A program made the translations under genes and the position numbers. Shown here one piece after another: positions 33,227 to 43,548 of a DNA stretch of 64,000 nucleotides. Numbering within the stretch: position 1 is the first letter of the stretch; each line of letters begins with the position of its first letter. The DNA lies in NCBI GenBank assembly GCA_000729835.1, contig JFHB01000063.1, forward strand, positions 86,958-150,957, read 5' to 3'. The stretch is from Atkinsonella hypoxylon. Its lineage: Eukaryota; Ascomycota; Sordariomycetes; Hypocreales; Clavicipitaceae. The notes under the pieces were generated by a model. The model saw nothing but the letters and a program-made list of their open reading frames with translations. It was not told the origin of the DNA and ran no database searches.

Positions 33227-35642
33227 CTAGTTAGCATGCATTGTTTGCTGGGGTTTCTACAATATGGCGCACAGGGGTTTTCATATGGACTTGGGAGAGC
33301 GCCCGGCAAAGCAGCATTTGCTTCATTGGCATCATCTGGTTCTGGTGCGGTAGTTCGTACATTGTTGGAATAGCATCTGAAGAATCAAGCTATTGCTCAC
33401 GATGAGACTTGTAAGCCATGTACATACCCAGTGTCTGGCGACGCCAACCTTTTTCTCTTCTGACACTTGGCGACACTTTGGTGGTCATTTTAAATGCTTA
33501 TTAGGGTCCAAAAAATAAAATACTTGAACAGGCCATTCAAGGCGCGCCTATCACCGTATCTCAAATCACGACATAGTCTCACAGGCTACGGCATACTAGT
33601 ATGTATGTATTTTTTCAAGGCTCCCTTGCAGCTTTGTTATCCCTGTGCCGGTCCGAAGGCAACAACTAACTACCTAGGTACCTACCTAGGTAGGTAGGTA
33701 GGTTCCGGATCAGCTATTCGACCAATCAGGGCTAAGGGGAGCCCAAGGCCCTTCAATCTCCACAAGTTGACCGTAGTAGAAGTACCGCTACCTGAAGATA
33801 TACAAATATCTACTTCCCAATATGTCTCGGACTCCTACTTTCTAGAGGTACTGCTAAGGTATAAAAAGGAGTGTGGGTCCAACGACCTTTGCTATCGGTT
33901 CCACACTGCAAAAGGGATGGATACCTAGTTACCTACTCCGTAGGTACCTTACTCTGCGCCTCTCCACACGACGTCCTCGGGCCAGTACCCGCACGGCGCA
34001 GAGCTTCCTACAACATCAACCATTCCGTTGCATCGCGAGCTTCACAACCGGTAATCAAGGACTTAGCTTTAAACGCGAATTTATGATTCATACCAGTTAC
34101 AGCAGCCGCAAGTACAGCTGATAATACCTACCGGCCAGTTTTCGAGTCGCTCTATAGCTACAGCGATACATTCACCCCTTTCAACGTTCAATTCTTAAGC
34201 ATCTCTCTCTTCAGACGATTGCCCTGCATTCAGCGGGTGTCGGCAGCACAGACCTGATGGGGTTGCGAGACGTGCCACGTGCCCCTTTGCAACTCTGATC
34301 GTTTGTCGGTACTCTTAGTTATATCACAGCACAGTTTAACATGGTAGAGAATGCGCTGCATACAACGACGCTTCTGTAGTCTCACACCTTGCCACTCTTG
34401 TAAATGCAGCCTTTATGAGATGCATCCGGTAGCTTGGAAAGAGGGCCGACCGGTGCTGGCTGGGGTCTGGAGCCTTATTGTTCTTTATTGTACTCCGTAT
34501 TCCGTATTCCGTATTCCGTATTCCGTACGGAGTAAGGAGATAGTTAGTTCTCGGCACTCTCGGCGCTAGCCGTGCGAGCCGTTGACGAGTCTACACTAAT
34601 GTGTGATTAGCCTACTAGAACTTAGACTTACTAGGATGTATTCCGTAGGATTTAGGATTTATGATCTTTTAGTTCATCGGGATGGTTGGAACATACATAG
34701 TCATGGCTTTGAACATCTGCCAATGGTCCGCGTTAACACCGATCAAACTTGCCCGTACTTTCTTTCCCTACGCGCATGGTTAATACGCCCACGCGTTTGC
34801 CTTGCCTACTCCTGTCCAAAGCCGTCCTTTGATGAACTGCAACTGCCAGACGGCTGCCTGGATGGCCCTCGATGAGAGGGATTTGCTCCCTGTCAATGTC
34901 CCCACGCCTTTGGTTCGTTGCCGCACATACGGAGTACACCCTGCACAGTAACTATACATGAAACAAACCCGTCCACTCGCAGCCATGGGCCATATAATAT
35001 ATTATAATTATAGGTAACCCCTGAATGATTTTAGAGGAACACATGACAGGTCGCTCAAGATTGACGCTTATCACGATTCGCGAAATTACAACTAATCTTG
35101 CGGGCAATCAAGCTGTAGCTGTTAGTAGTAAAATCACCTAGATTGTACGTCCGTAGGTTAGAAGGATTTTTAATCTAGATTCTTTTCGTATAATGAGTTT
35201 CAGCACCGTAATTTCTTGGGATAATTTGTACAGCGACTTCTGATTGGTTTAAACGACCCTGTACAGTAGATTTGTGAATCATACGGAATACAGGGGCTGT
35301 ATTGTATTGTGAGTCGCGCTGCGAGCCCTTTGTTGTTGCGTGCGTGCGTGTGGGATTTTCCACACGTGTACTCCGTAGAAGGCATGGATCTTTCCGGTTC
35401 AGTCCTGAGCAGTCATGACCAGCCTTTTGCCTTTTGCTGGGAAAGGTATAGTTGAAGGTTTATGTACGCCCTCAATCGGCCTTTACTAAATCCTCTCATC
35501 TCTCGCTTGTGGCTGATTTTCTTCTCCGTTTGGGTTGCTTATGAGTTGATCTTGGTCCTCGAACTGACGAGCGCCTGACACGCGGCGTCTTACTTCGGGC
35601 GTGTGCTCGACAAAAGACTTTGACTTGAAGCATGCTATCAAG
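33227..35642. other. 2.4-kb intergenic region between MCM10 and tyrosinase
   Basis: No convincing gene. It holds a dense group of TACTCCGTA/TACGGAGTA motifs (33934, 34491, 34526, 34928, 35369), CCTAGGTA-type repeats (about 33672-33705), and a 7-bp tandem array (34491-34534). The right end must hold the tyrosinase promoter. Confidence 0.6.
34491..34534. repeat. TATTCCG array bounded by inverted TACTCCGTA motifs
   Basis: TACTCCGTA at the left, four tandem 7-bp units of TATTCCG type, and the inverse TACGGAGTA at the right. The ends are inverted repeats, so the block could form a hairpin or bind a dimeric protein. Confidence 0.9.
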
Positions 35643-37667
35643 ATGAAACTGAACCAAGTCGTCCGCTTTTTGGCCGTTGCCTCGGCGCCAATTGTAGCCA
35701 CTGCGAAGCACTACGCTATCACTGGTGTTCGAGTTGATCCAGGAGCCGATGTACCCGTGAGACGAAACATCAACGAACTCTATGCTGAGGCTGGCCCCCA
35801 ATGGTATGTATGACTCGATCTTAGGGACAAGAGCACAGGGCGCGACTGTGGCGGATTGAGGCGACTGACACTGACTTGAGGATATAGGGAGCTTTACGTG
35901 AGGGCTTTGAAGTCGTTGCAAGAAAAAGACGCTGATGATCCACTGTCTTATTTCCAGTTGATGGGTATGTGTTCAGCCCGCTCCATAACGATATCAACTT
36001 GGAACCATGTCTTGACGCATGAGAAAAAAAAAATAAAAAAGGCATCCATGGGCAACCATACACCAGTTGGAACGATAGTGGACCGTTCCGTGCTACTGGA
36101 TGGGAAGGTTATTGTCCTCATGCTGTAAGTGTCAGTTCTCCTGAATTGTTCACTCAGAGTCTGACCTTGGTAGGAAAACCTGTTCCCTCCCTGGCACCGC
36201 CTCTATGTCTTGTTGTGGGAGCAGGTGCTTGTTGACGAAGCGATGACAATTGCTGCTACATATCCTCAAAGTTGTCGCAATCAGTATATGAATGCGGCCA
36301 AGAAACTTCGCTCTCCTTTTTGGGACTCGGCGGCCGATGCCCATGTCCCGCCTTGCACGGTTCCTCAAGAGATTACTATCAGGGTCCCAGACGGGCAAGA
36401 CCTCAAGAACGTGACCATCAACAACCCTCTCAGGTCGTTTACCTACCCCGAAAAGGCACGAAGCGGCAAGTACAAGGGTTTTCCCTCGCTCCCAAGCACG
36501 TCCAGGTGTCCTTCTCCAGATTCATATCCCGACTCGGCCAATTCGGATTTAACCCAGCGCGGAATGAGACAGAGCACTGTAAGTCTGTCAGCTGAAGGAG
36601 ACATCTTTCTTGTTGATGCACACTTTACTCGTTTCTGATTGACGAGACTAGTATGACGCTTTCACTTACGCGCGGACTTTCGACCAATTCGCCACCACTC
36701 GTCAAGATGGTGGCGAGGGCCTAGAGCAAATTCACGACTATGTTCATTGGGATGCTGGGTGCGGCGGCCAGTTCCTCAGTTCTACGACGTGTGCCTTCGA
36801 TCCCTTATTGTACGTCGATTTATGTCGCCATAAATACTTCTCCTATTTCCCATATATGCCATTTTTCTTACCTGGTCTCGCTTTAGCATGCTTCTACATT
36901 CACATGTCGATCGTATATACACCTTATGGACGTACATCTCCTCCCAGCCGGTTTTCACCAACAGCTATCGCGGTCATTCCCGCTACTCCACACCCCGTCA
37001 CACCATCATCACTCCCGACTCTCCTCTCGAACCCTTTTACGATGCCAATGACACGTACTGGACTCCCAACAAGGCGGCCAGCATAGAAGGCATGGGATAT
37101 ACGTATAAGGGACTCGAGTACTGGAAGATGAGTCGGGAGCAACTGAAGGAAAGTGCTACGAAGCTTGTAAACACACTTTACGGACCAGGCGGAAACCAGC
37201 GGCGAGGTCCAGATGCTGCCGGCCAAGTGAACACCAGGTACTTCGCTCATGTTACACTCAAACGTGAGCAGGTCGAGCGTCCTTGCTCCGTAACCATCTT
37301 TGTTAATGGCCAGCCTTCCGGCAAAATGGTTGTAATGCAATTTCCCGAGGAGGGCACCTTCAACGGCCGGGTGCCGATTGATGCTAGAATCAAGGAAGCC
37401 TTCGCCACGTTGCCACACAATGGCAGTATCAGCTCTCTTGCGCACATCGTGAAGGTAGGAATCCGAAAACCGGATGGCTCGATAATTCCTTTGCAAAATG
37501 TACCCAGCTTGCAGTTGACTCTGGAGGAAGTTGACGTGACTCATAAGTCTCACAGTGAGCTCCCTACCGTGGGGGATAGGAAGAAGCACTCCGCTGCTGT
37601 ACAAGATCATAACAACGACAACAAGAAGGCCAGCAGCGAAGGCCCAGACCACTGTACTGACGACTAA
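35643..37667 (+). CDS. secreted tyrosinase (type 3 copper monooxygenase)
   Basis: Oxidises monophenols and diphenols to quinones. Six exons: 35643-35803, 35888-35964, 36042-36124, 36174-36578, 36652-36809, 36887-37667; 554 residues. All introns are GT-AG, 49-84 nt. Residues 1 to about 22 form a signal peptide (cleavage after ATA). CuA ligands are His82 (GIHGQP), His106 and His115 (FPPWHR). Cys104-Pro-His106 is the Cys-His thioether pair of fungal tyrosinases. CuB ligands are His270 and His274 (IHDYVH) and His299. The usual double His before VDR is Leu298-His299, so the residue next to the ligand is replaced. The C-terminal domain (about 390-510) should be the cap that keeps the enzyme latent; the end is hydrophilic. 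No pigment-pathway genes are adjacent. Confidence 0.9.
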
Positions 37668-38077
37668 GGTAGTGAAGTGATTCGAAGTGGCAGAGTATTA
37701 AAGAAAATTTGTAAACTTTGCCGGATATTTCTCTCATTGGAGAGGGTTTTCATTGGTTCATCGTATAATGAATAATCATAGTGCCATAGAGCCATAAATC
37801 AAAAGGAATTGCTCACTCCCGATGGTGCGACTGCTATTTGGTCTTGTGATGGATTCTTTCAAGTAGCCCCGGGTGGTTAAGAGATGGGTCACGTGCTGAC
37901 TAGGCCACTATGTGAGATCATAAGTGGTGGTGATGGTAGGCACCACATCTTATCGCGGAGCAGTTCACTTCGAACGTAGCATCGGTCTTCATCCTCCGCC
38001 ACCGTTTCTGCCTGCCTCATCAAATCGACTTCGCCTGCAGTAGTAGCGCGCTAAGGGCCAGGGTAGAGCTGCGCAAT
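37668..38077. other. intergenic between tyrosinase and SPF30
   Basis: About 410 bases with the tyrosinase 3' flank and the SPF30 promoter; nothing else recognised. Confidence 0.6.
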
Positions 38078-39028
38078 ATGTCTGGAATAGCGGCCATCGA
38101 GGAGGAGAAACAGCAGTACCAAGAACAGGTTCAAACTCCGTGCCTTCCAAGTACTGGCCAAGCCACTTCAACTAACCAAATCTACAGCTCGACATTATTC
38201 TCCAACAACTGCGTGATGACCCAGAAAATGCCGAATTACTGGCTCTACAAGAAGAGTTAAATAACCTGATTGATCTGCTCAATGAGAACATTGCTGAGCT
38301 CCGACCAAACCAGACACCTAAGCCAGTCGCGAAAGAGCCCACGCCGCCACCACAGCCCGAGAAATGGTCCCGAGAAAACCATCCCGCTTTCAAAAAGGCC
38401 GCTCCCCCTGTCGCGGAGGAAAAAGAAGAGCCCGCTCCGATATACCATGTCAACGACACCGTCATGGCCAAGTGGGTGTCTGGCGATAAGAACTTCTACC
38501 AGGCTAGGATTACCTCCATCACTGGATCTTCCGCAAACCCGATATTCACAGTCAAGTTCAAAAGCTACGACAGTGTGGAAACGCTACGGTCGAAGGACCT
38601 CAAGCCCATCTCGAACAAGCGAAAGGCTGATGAACCGCAGCCTGCACCCGCAGCCGCACCTGGAGTGGTCTCGTCTGCAGGTGCAACCATGTATCCCGGG
38701 GCCCAGAAAGAAGCCCAGCAAGGAGATGAAACTGCGAAGCCGTCCAAGCCCAAGAAGATCAAGGCGAAAAAAGAGCTCGAAGCTGGCAAGGCCAAATGGC
38801 AGGCTTTCAACTCGAAATCTAAATTTAGCAAAACAGGCAAGAAGGAGAGCATGTTTCGCACCCCCGAAGGTATCCATGGAAGAGGTACGTGGCACTATCG
38901 TTCAATTTCATCAGATCAAGTATGCTGACACAATTTATTCAGTGGGCTTCACTGGTTCTGGACAAGCTATGCGGAAAGACCCTACTCGAAGTCGTCATGT
39001 CTACCAAGTGAATGAAGATCTGGACTAA
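38078..39028 (+). CDS. SPF30: Tudor-domain splicing factor Spf30/SMNDC1
   Basis: SMN-related protein that helps assemble the U4/U6.U5 tri-snRNP into the spliceosome. Exons 38078-38128, 38188-38884 and 38943-39028 give 277 residues; introns are 59 and 58 nt, with phases agreeing. The N-terminus is helical (about 1-50). The Tudor domain is at about 95-155 (VNDTVMAKW...DKNFYQARI...FKSYDSVETL), with aromatic residues positioned to bind dimethyl-arginine. Then come an Ala/Pro linker and a Lys-rich segment. The last exon encodes VGFTGSGQAM and a short tail, as in SPF30 proteins. It is convergent with IND1. Confidence 0.9.
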
Positions 39029-39449
39029 CGAACACGTCTCTCATCTTCATCTAGTTCTTCTTATTACAACACGATACCAAGCCATTTTGGCGTCACAGGA
39101 GGGTGGGGTCTATCTGGAGATCCTGATTAACTTTTCATTACTCGGTAACATGCCTCCTGGTTTTAAAAGGCACAGACTAACCGCTTCTTGTGACGTATGA
39201 CCGCTCCATAGCTTTCTATCGATCATTTCGGCTACATGGGCTGCAAATCGCGATGACGAGGATAAATAGTCCTCGTCATGACGAAACTGTCGGTTGTTTG
39301 GAACTGCACTAGGCAGTTTGGATATGGTATCTGTCACCCCCACTGCATCCCTCGCTTGCAGATGCGCTAATATCTATTTGTTCGGGTCATCATGACTATT
39401 GATTCAAGTTTTATACAAAAATATACACACATCACCGTCTTAAATCATG
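39029..39449. other. convergent 3' flanks of SPF30 and IND1
   Basis: About 420 bases between two stop codons; both 3' UTRs expected, no extra gene seen. Confidence 0.6.
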
Positions 39450-40562
39450 CTATTCTGCCCGCAACCCAATCTTTGGCATTAATGCCTGGGCAACTTGGAG
39501 GAACGCTGATGCTCTTTCACTGGTGGGCTCAGATACTACCGTAGGCTTCCCCCGCTCACCATCATCGCCGATGTTGGGATGAAGTGGGATGTCGCCCAGA
39601 AAATCCATGCCGTGTTCTTTACATAACTTTTCGACCCTCTCGCTCGACCCAAAAACATTCGTCTTCCCCTGGCAATGGGGGCACGCGAAAAGGGACATGT
39701 TCTGGACCAATCCCAATATGTTCACGTCTACTGTTTTGAACATGTTAATGCCCTTAATGGCATCCTTTGTCGCCAATGTGTGTGGTGTGGTAACGATAAC
39801 AGATCCTAAAGCTTTAGTGTCAGTCCGAATGGTCTCGGACAAGCATTTTCAGAAGAAGGAAATGTCACCATCTAAAATGACTTGCTGTGTGATTGTAAGC
39901 TGAGTATCGCCGGTTCCCGGTGGCAAGTCTAACACCAGGATATCTAGACCGCCCCAATCTACCTCATGAAGGAGCTGCTGAATTGCTTTCATTACCATGG
40001 GTCCTCGCCAAACAACTGGCGCATTGTCCCCAACAAGATAGCCCATGGACATAGTCTTGACGCCATAGTTTGTCAGAGGGATAAGCTGGTTATCTAGGCC
40101 TGCGTTCAGAAACTGTTTCTCAAAGCTGGTTCAGAACAAATGAACTTACTCCTTGTTAATCTCGGCTCTCCAGATAAATTCAGTAATGTCGGAACCGAGG
40201 GACCAAAAATATCCGTGTCCAATATGCCAGCCCTCAAACCAAGTCGTGCAAAAGCAAGTGAGAGGTTGGCTAGAACAATCAGCATTCGAGAGGAATAGCA
40301 TATCTCGGGAACTCAGACCAACCTGCAACAGTGCTCTTCCCGACGCCTCCTTTGGCGGACGACACGGCGATCACCTTGTTGACGCCGGCTATCTTGCGCC
40401 GTTGGGGGCGCTTGCCCCATGTTGGTGGGGTGCCGGAGCGTGGGAGACCCTACGTCTGCATTAGAACGTGAGGACTGTGGTTAGCCACTGCAATCATACT
40501 AGAGGATTTTCATGTTGTAATGAGCGGACGACTTGAAATAAGCGTGACGGAGTTTGTCGCAT
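39450..40562 (-). CDS. IND1: complex I iron-sulfur assembly factor Ind1 (NUBPL, Mrp/NBP35 family)
   Basis: Mitochondrial P-loop ATPase that delivers [4Fe-4S] clusters to complex I. Five exons on the minus strand: 40562-40500, 40449-40323, 40269-40150, 40099-39869 and 39805-39450; 298 residues. Introns are 50, 53, 50 and 63 nt. Exon 1 encodes a 21-residue targeting start ending HENPL, which splices to GLPRSGTPP, a conserved junction. The deviant Walker A is KGGVGKST (about 50-57), followed by DTDIFGPS (Walker A' region). DLPPGTGD (about 150) is typical of Mrp proteins. The CPHC pair (about 225-228) binds the bridging cluster. The gene is divergent from BFR2 (378 bp). The window also encodes a complex I subunit (NDUFB11) 37 kb away. 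Confidence 0.94.
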
Positions 40563-40940
40563 GCTGAATGTGAGACTGCCACTTTGAGCTTGATTGTGTT
40601 GCAAGATTAACCACTGGCATTTATAGCTGGAGAGAAGAGAGAGCGGTTGACAATAGACGTGTAAAGATTTATGACAACATGGAAGAGCTTGCTGTGATGT
40701 ATCATGAAAGCGCTAATTCGATGAACTTGACGGTTTATCCGTGCATGGGCATGCAACCTCAGAGCTATTGTCCTAGGGACAGCCAGCGGCTGCTGACCCA
40801 CCTTCACTACGGAGCTCGATTCTGCCATACGCTACCGCCTAAAAGTTCAGACTTGGCCCAGAGATTTTTAAAATCTTCTAGGTATGTTGGGGGCGGGTAA
40901 TGTCTGTTTCCGCAGAAAGTAGTGCAAATCAGCAGGAACC
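40563..40940. promoter_or_regulatory. divergent promoter of IND1 and BFR2
   Basis: 378 bases between the two start codons; must contain both promoters and leaders. No specific site is called. Confidence 0.55.
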
Positions 40941-42674
40941 ATGGCGAGAATCAAAGGTCGAGCAAGGCAATTCCAGAATCTAGATGAGGCCATTGCAAAA
41001 GGTAAAAAAAAAAAAAACCATCGGTGCTGTTCTCTCCCAATTGGCGAGCTGAGTTAACTATTTCTCTCTTCAGACTATGATCCAGAGTCTAATGTCTCGG
41101 AAATGGAGGATGGTAGCGGCTCCGATGCCAGCGACGATGAGGATTTGGCCACGGAGCACTATGTCTCCGTTGGAAAAAGCAAGTTGAGGCAGAAAGAGAA
41201 CGTCTCGTTGGGACCTGAGTACAGAGGGTCTCGAGTTAGTCGCTCCGCTTTGGACGAGGATGGTGAGGACAGTCAAGATAGCGAAGAGGAAGATGAGGAG
41301 GGCGATTATGACGACCCGGATGCTGCTGATCTTGAAGCGGACGAAGCGGAAGCGAACGACTCGGAGATCGATAGTGAAGCTGCACTCGGGGCTTCGGACG
41401 CTGAGCGGTTCAAGAAGTTTGCGTTTCGGGGCAGCTCTAAGCCTGCGCGGCCGAAGGAGAAAGCAGGCAGACCGAGAGCCGTGGATTTCATGACTGATGA
41501 TGAGGACAAGAGCCACTCCGGGGATATGGAAGATGGTCTAGATGCGTTGGTTGATGGTGGGGGAAGCGATTCAGAGGACAACCAAGTCGAGGACGAGACT
41601 GAGGACGGGAGCGAGGGCGAACAGGGTCGCGAAGACGAAGACGATGACGAAGACGAAGACGATGACGAAGGCGGCCAGGAGGATGACAGAGATGCATCTG
41701 ATGAAGGCTCGGCACCCACAAAATCGAGTGGTGACGCACGGCCAAACCTGTCCGCTCTTTCCAACCGCGCAGACGTGGACAAGGGCATAGCTATTCAAAA
41801 GCAACGCAAAATTTATGACGGACTGCTCAACCTGCGTATTCGCCTACAAAAGGCTCTTGTTGCTGCAAATTCGTTCCCCACCGTTGAGTCGGAGGCTGAA
41901 ACCGAGCCCTATGAAGCTGCAGAGGAAGCAGCCATCAAGTTGCTCAACACTATCAGCAGTCTGCGAGAGAATTTCGGACCTCAAATAACAGCTGGGACGA
42001 AACGAAAGCGTGAATTGGTAATGTCCATGTCAAGTGCAGATATGTGGCAGCAGCTTCAGCATGAAGACGCGGCCGCAGCTGGTTTCCGGGAAGATCGTTT
42101 GGAGAAGTGGTCGAAAAAGGTTCAAAGTGTCAATGTGCTGCGGGTCAAGGGACTCGGCGGTCAAAGCAAAACACTCGTGAGCGCCCTGCAAGAACAGCTC
42201 CTGGTCCCCAATAACCGACTTGTCAAGCGAACGAGAGTGCCGCGTTCTTGTGCCCCTGCACAACTGTCCCAAAAGGTCGCTGAGGACGATTACATTTACG
42301 ATGATGCCGACTTCTACCAACTTCTGCTGAAGGAACTCGTTGACCAGAGGACTGTCGAAGGTGATGGTGAACAAGCCATCGCTGTGCCGACAGTCATGGT
42401 TACGGCTAGCAAGGAAGCCAAGGTGCGCAAACAGGTAGACCGTAAGGCAAGCAAAGGGCGAAAAATGCGATTCACGGTTCATGAGAAACTGCAGAACTTC
42501 ATGGCTCCTGAAGAGAGGCGAAGCTGGGAGCAGAGTGCAATTGATCGATTTTTTGGCACGCTGTTTGGGAGAAAGATGCAGCTTGATGAGGATGAGAGCG
42601 AGGATGAAGACATGGATGAAGACATGGATGGCGTTGATGCGGAAGAGGAGGGACTGAAGCTTTTCAGGAGTTGA
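40941..42674 (+). CDS. BFR2: ribosome biogenesis protein Bfr2 (AATF/Che-1 family)
   Basis: Nucleolar factor of the small-subunit processome, needed for early 18S rRNA processing. Exons 40941-41001 and 41074-42674 give 553 residues; the 72-nt intron starts with a GTAAAA donor and an A-rich run. The first exon encodes MARIKGRARQF, typical of the family. The N-terminal half (about 25-220) is very acidic with Asp/Glu runs, partly encoded by GACGAAGACGAT microsatellite-like DNA. The AATF domain (about 230-370) begins with KQRKIYDGLLNLRIRLQKAL. The C-terminal TRAUB domain (about 430-520) has DFYQLLLKELVDQR and VDRKASKGRKMRFTVHEKL. The tail is again acidic. Confidence 0.93.
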
Positions 42675-43548
42675 TGTATGATATATTTCGCTGCATAGCG
42701 GCTATGATGCAGGCGGAAATCGAGTCTGGATCTGTCGAGCCATCCATAGATCTGGCGAAGCAGATATCGAAACGTCAATAGACCTTTCAAGTATTGGCTA
42801 ACGTGTAGTCTGGACTTGCTATTTGCGTTTTTAACGAGGTGTCTTTCGTGCTGGGAGGACTAAGTAAGCAATACTTCTTGTTGTGAGTCTCCATGTGCCG
42901 AGACATGCAGCTCCCGTACCCCATTACAGTCAAGCGGACATCTCATTGGTATATTCAAGTTCACTCTGATGGTATTACTACTAATCTGCATAACCAGCTG
43001 GCAAGGCAAAGGAAAGATCTATAGTCTGCGATAATAACTGAAAGATGAAGCTTGGTTCCGCGGTGATCGACTAGCGGTCCAACGACGCCAGTGAGCTGCA
43101 GCAACTGTCCGGAATTGGAAAACTTCGCTCCTTTCCTTTGATTTGGCCTATGCTCTCTGAGAATCAAGTACCAGCGAGCGGCACAAAATGAATTGATAGT
43201 AACGTTACGGAATCCCATGAGTCCGCCGCTGCGGTCACGTGGATGTTCTCGTCCAGGCCACTCGGAGTGTCCTGTCCGTTGGATGCCACCAACAAGTGTC
43301 GTAGCGAGCCCGCCAGCTGGCTGGTTAGCGGGCAGACACAGGCACAGGCAACTGGCAGCTGGCACTGGCAACTGGCAGCTGGCACTGGCAACTGGCACTG
43401 GGGGTCGTCAGAACAGCTGAAGAGCCATCATCCATCGGACCTTATCGCCCCTCTCGACATTTCCGTTTTCTATATCTCGCAGAACTCCGGTCGTAAGGAC
43501 CATTTGACCATTTGACAATCAGGGCTCCATGTCGTCGGCCGCAACATT
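42675..43548. other. intergenic region upstream of the Zn2Cys6 regulator
   Basis: About 870 bases with the BFR2 3' flank and the regulator's promoter. It contains an 18-bp-type tandem repeat (43336-43402). An upstream ATG at 43529 is out of frame with the regulator start at 43549. Confidence 0.6.
43336..43402. repeat. ACTGGCA/GCTGGCA tandem repeat
   Basis: Alternating AACTGGCA, GCTGGCA and ACTGGCA units repeated over about 65 bases, ending 147 bp upstream of the regulator's start codon. Confidence 0.85.

Noticed and set aside
36924..37652. 242-codon frame on the minus strand
   Set aside because: It is antisense to the tyrosinase C-terminal exon, whose frame has clear family motifs.
41306..41788. 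160-codon Ser-rich frame on the minus strand
   Set aside because: A shadow of the acidic GAC/GAG-rich region of BFR2; the complement of Asp/Glu codons gives Ser strings.
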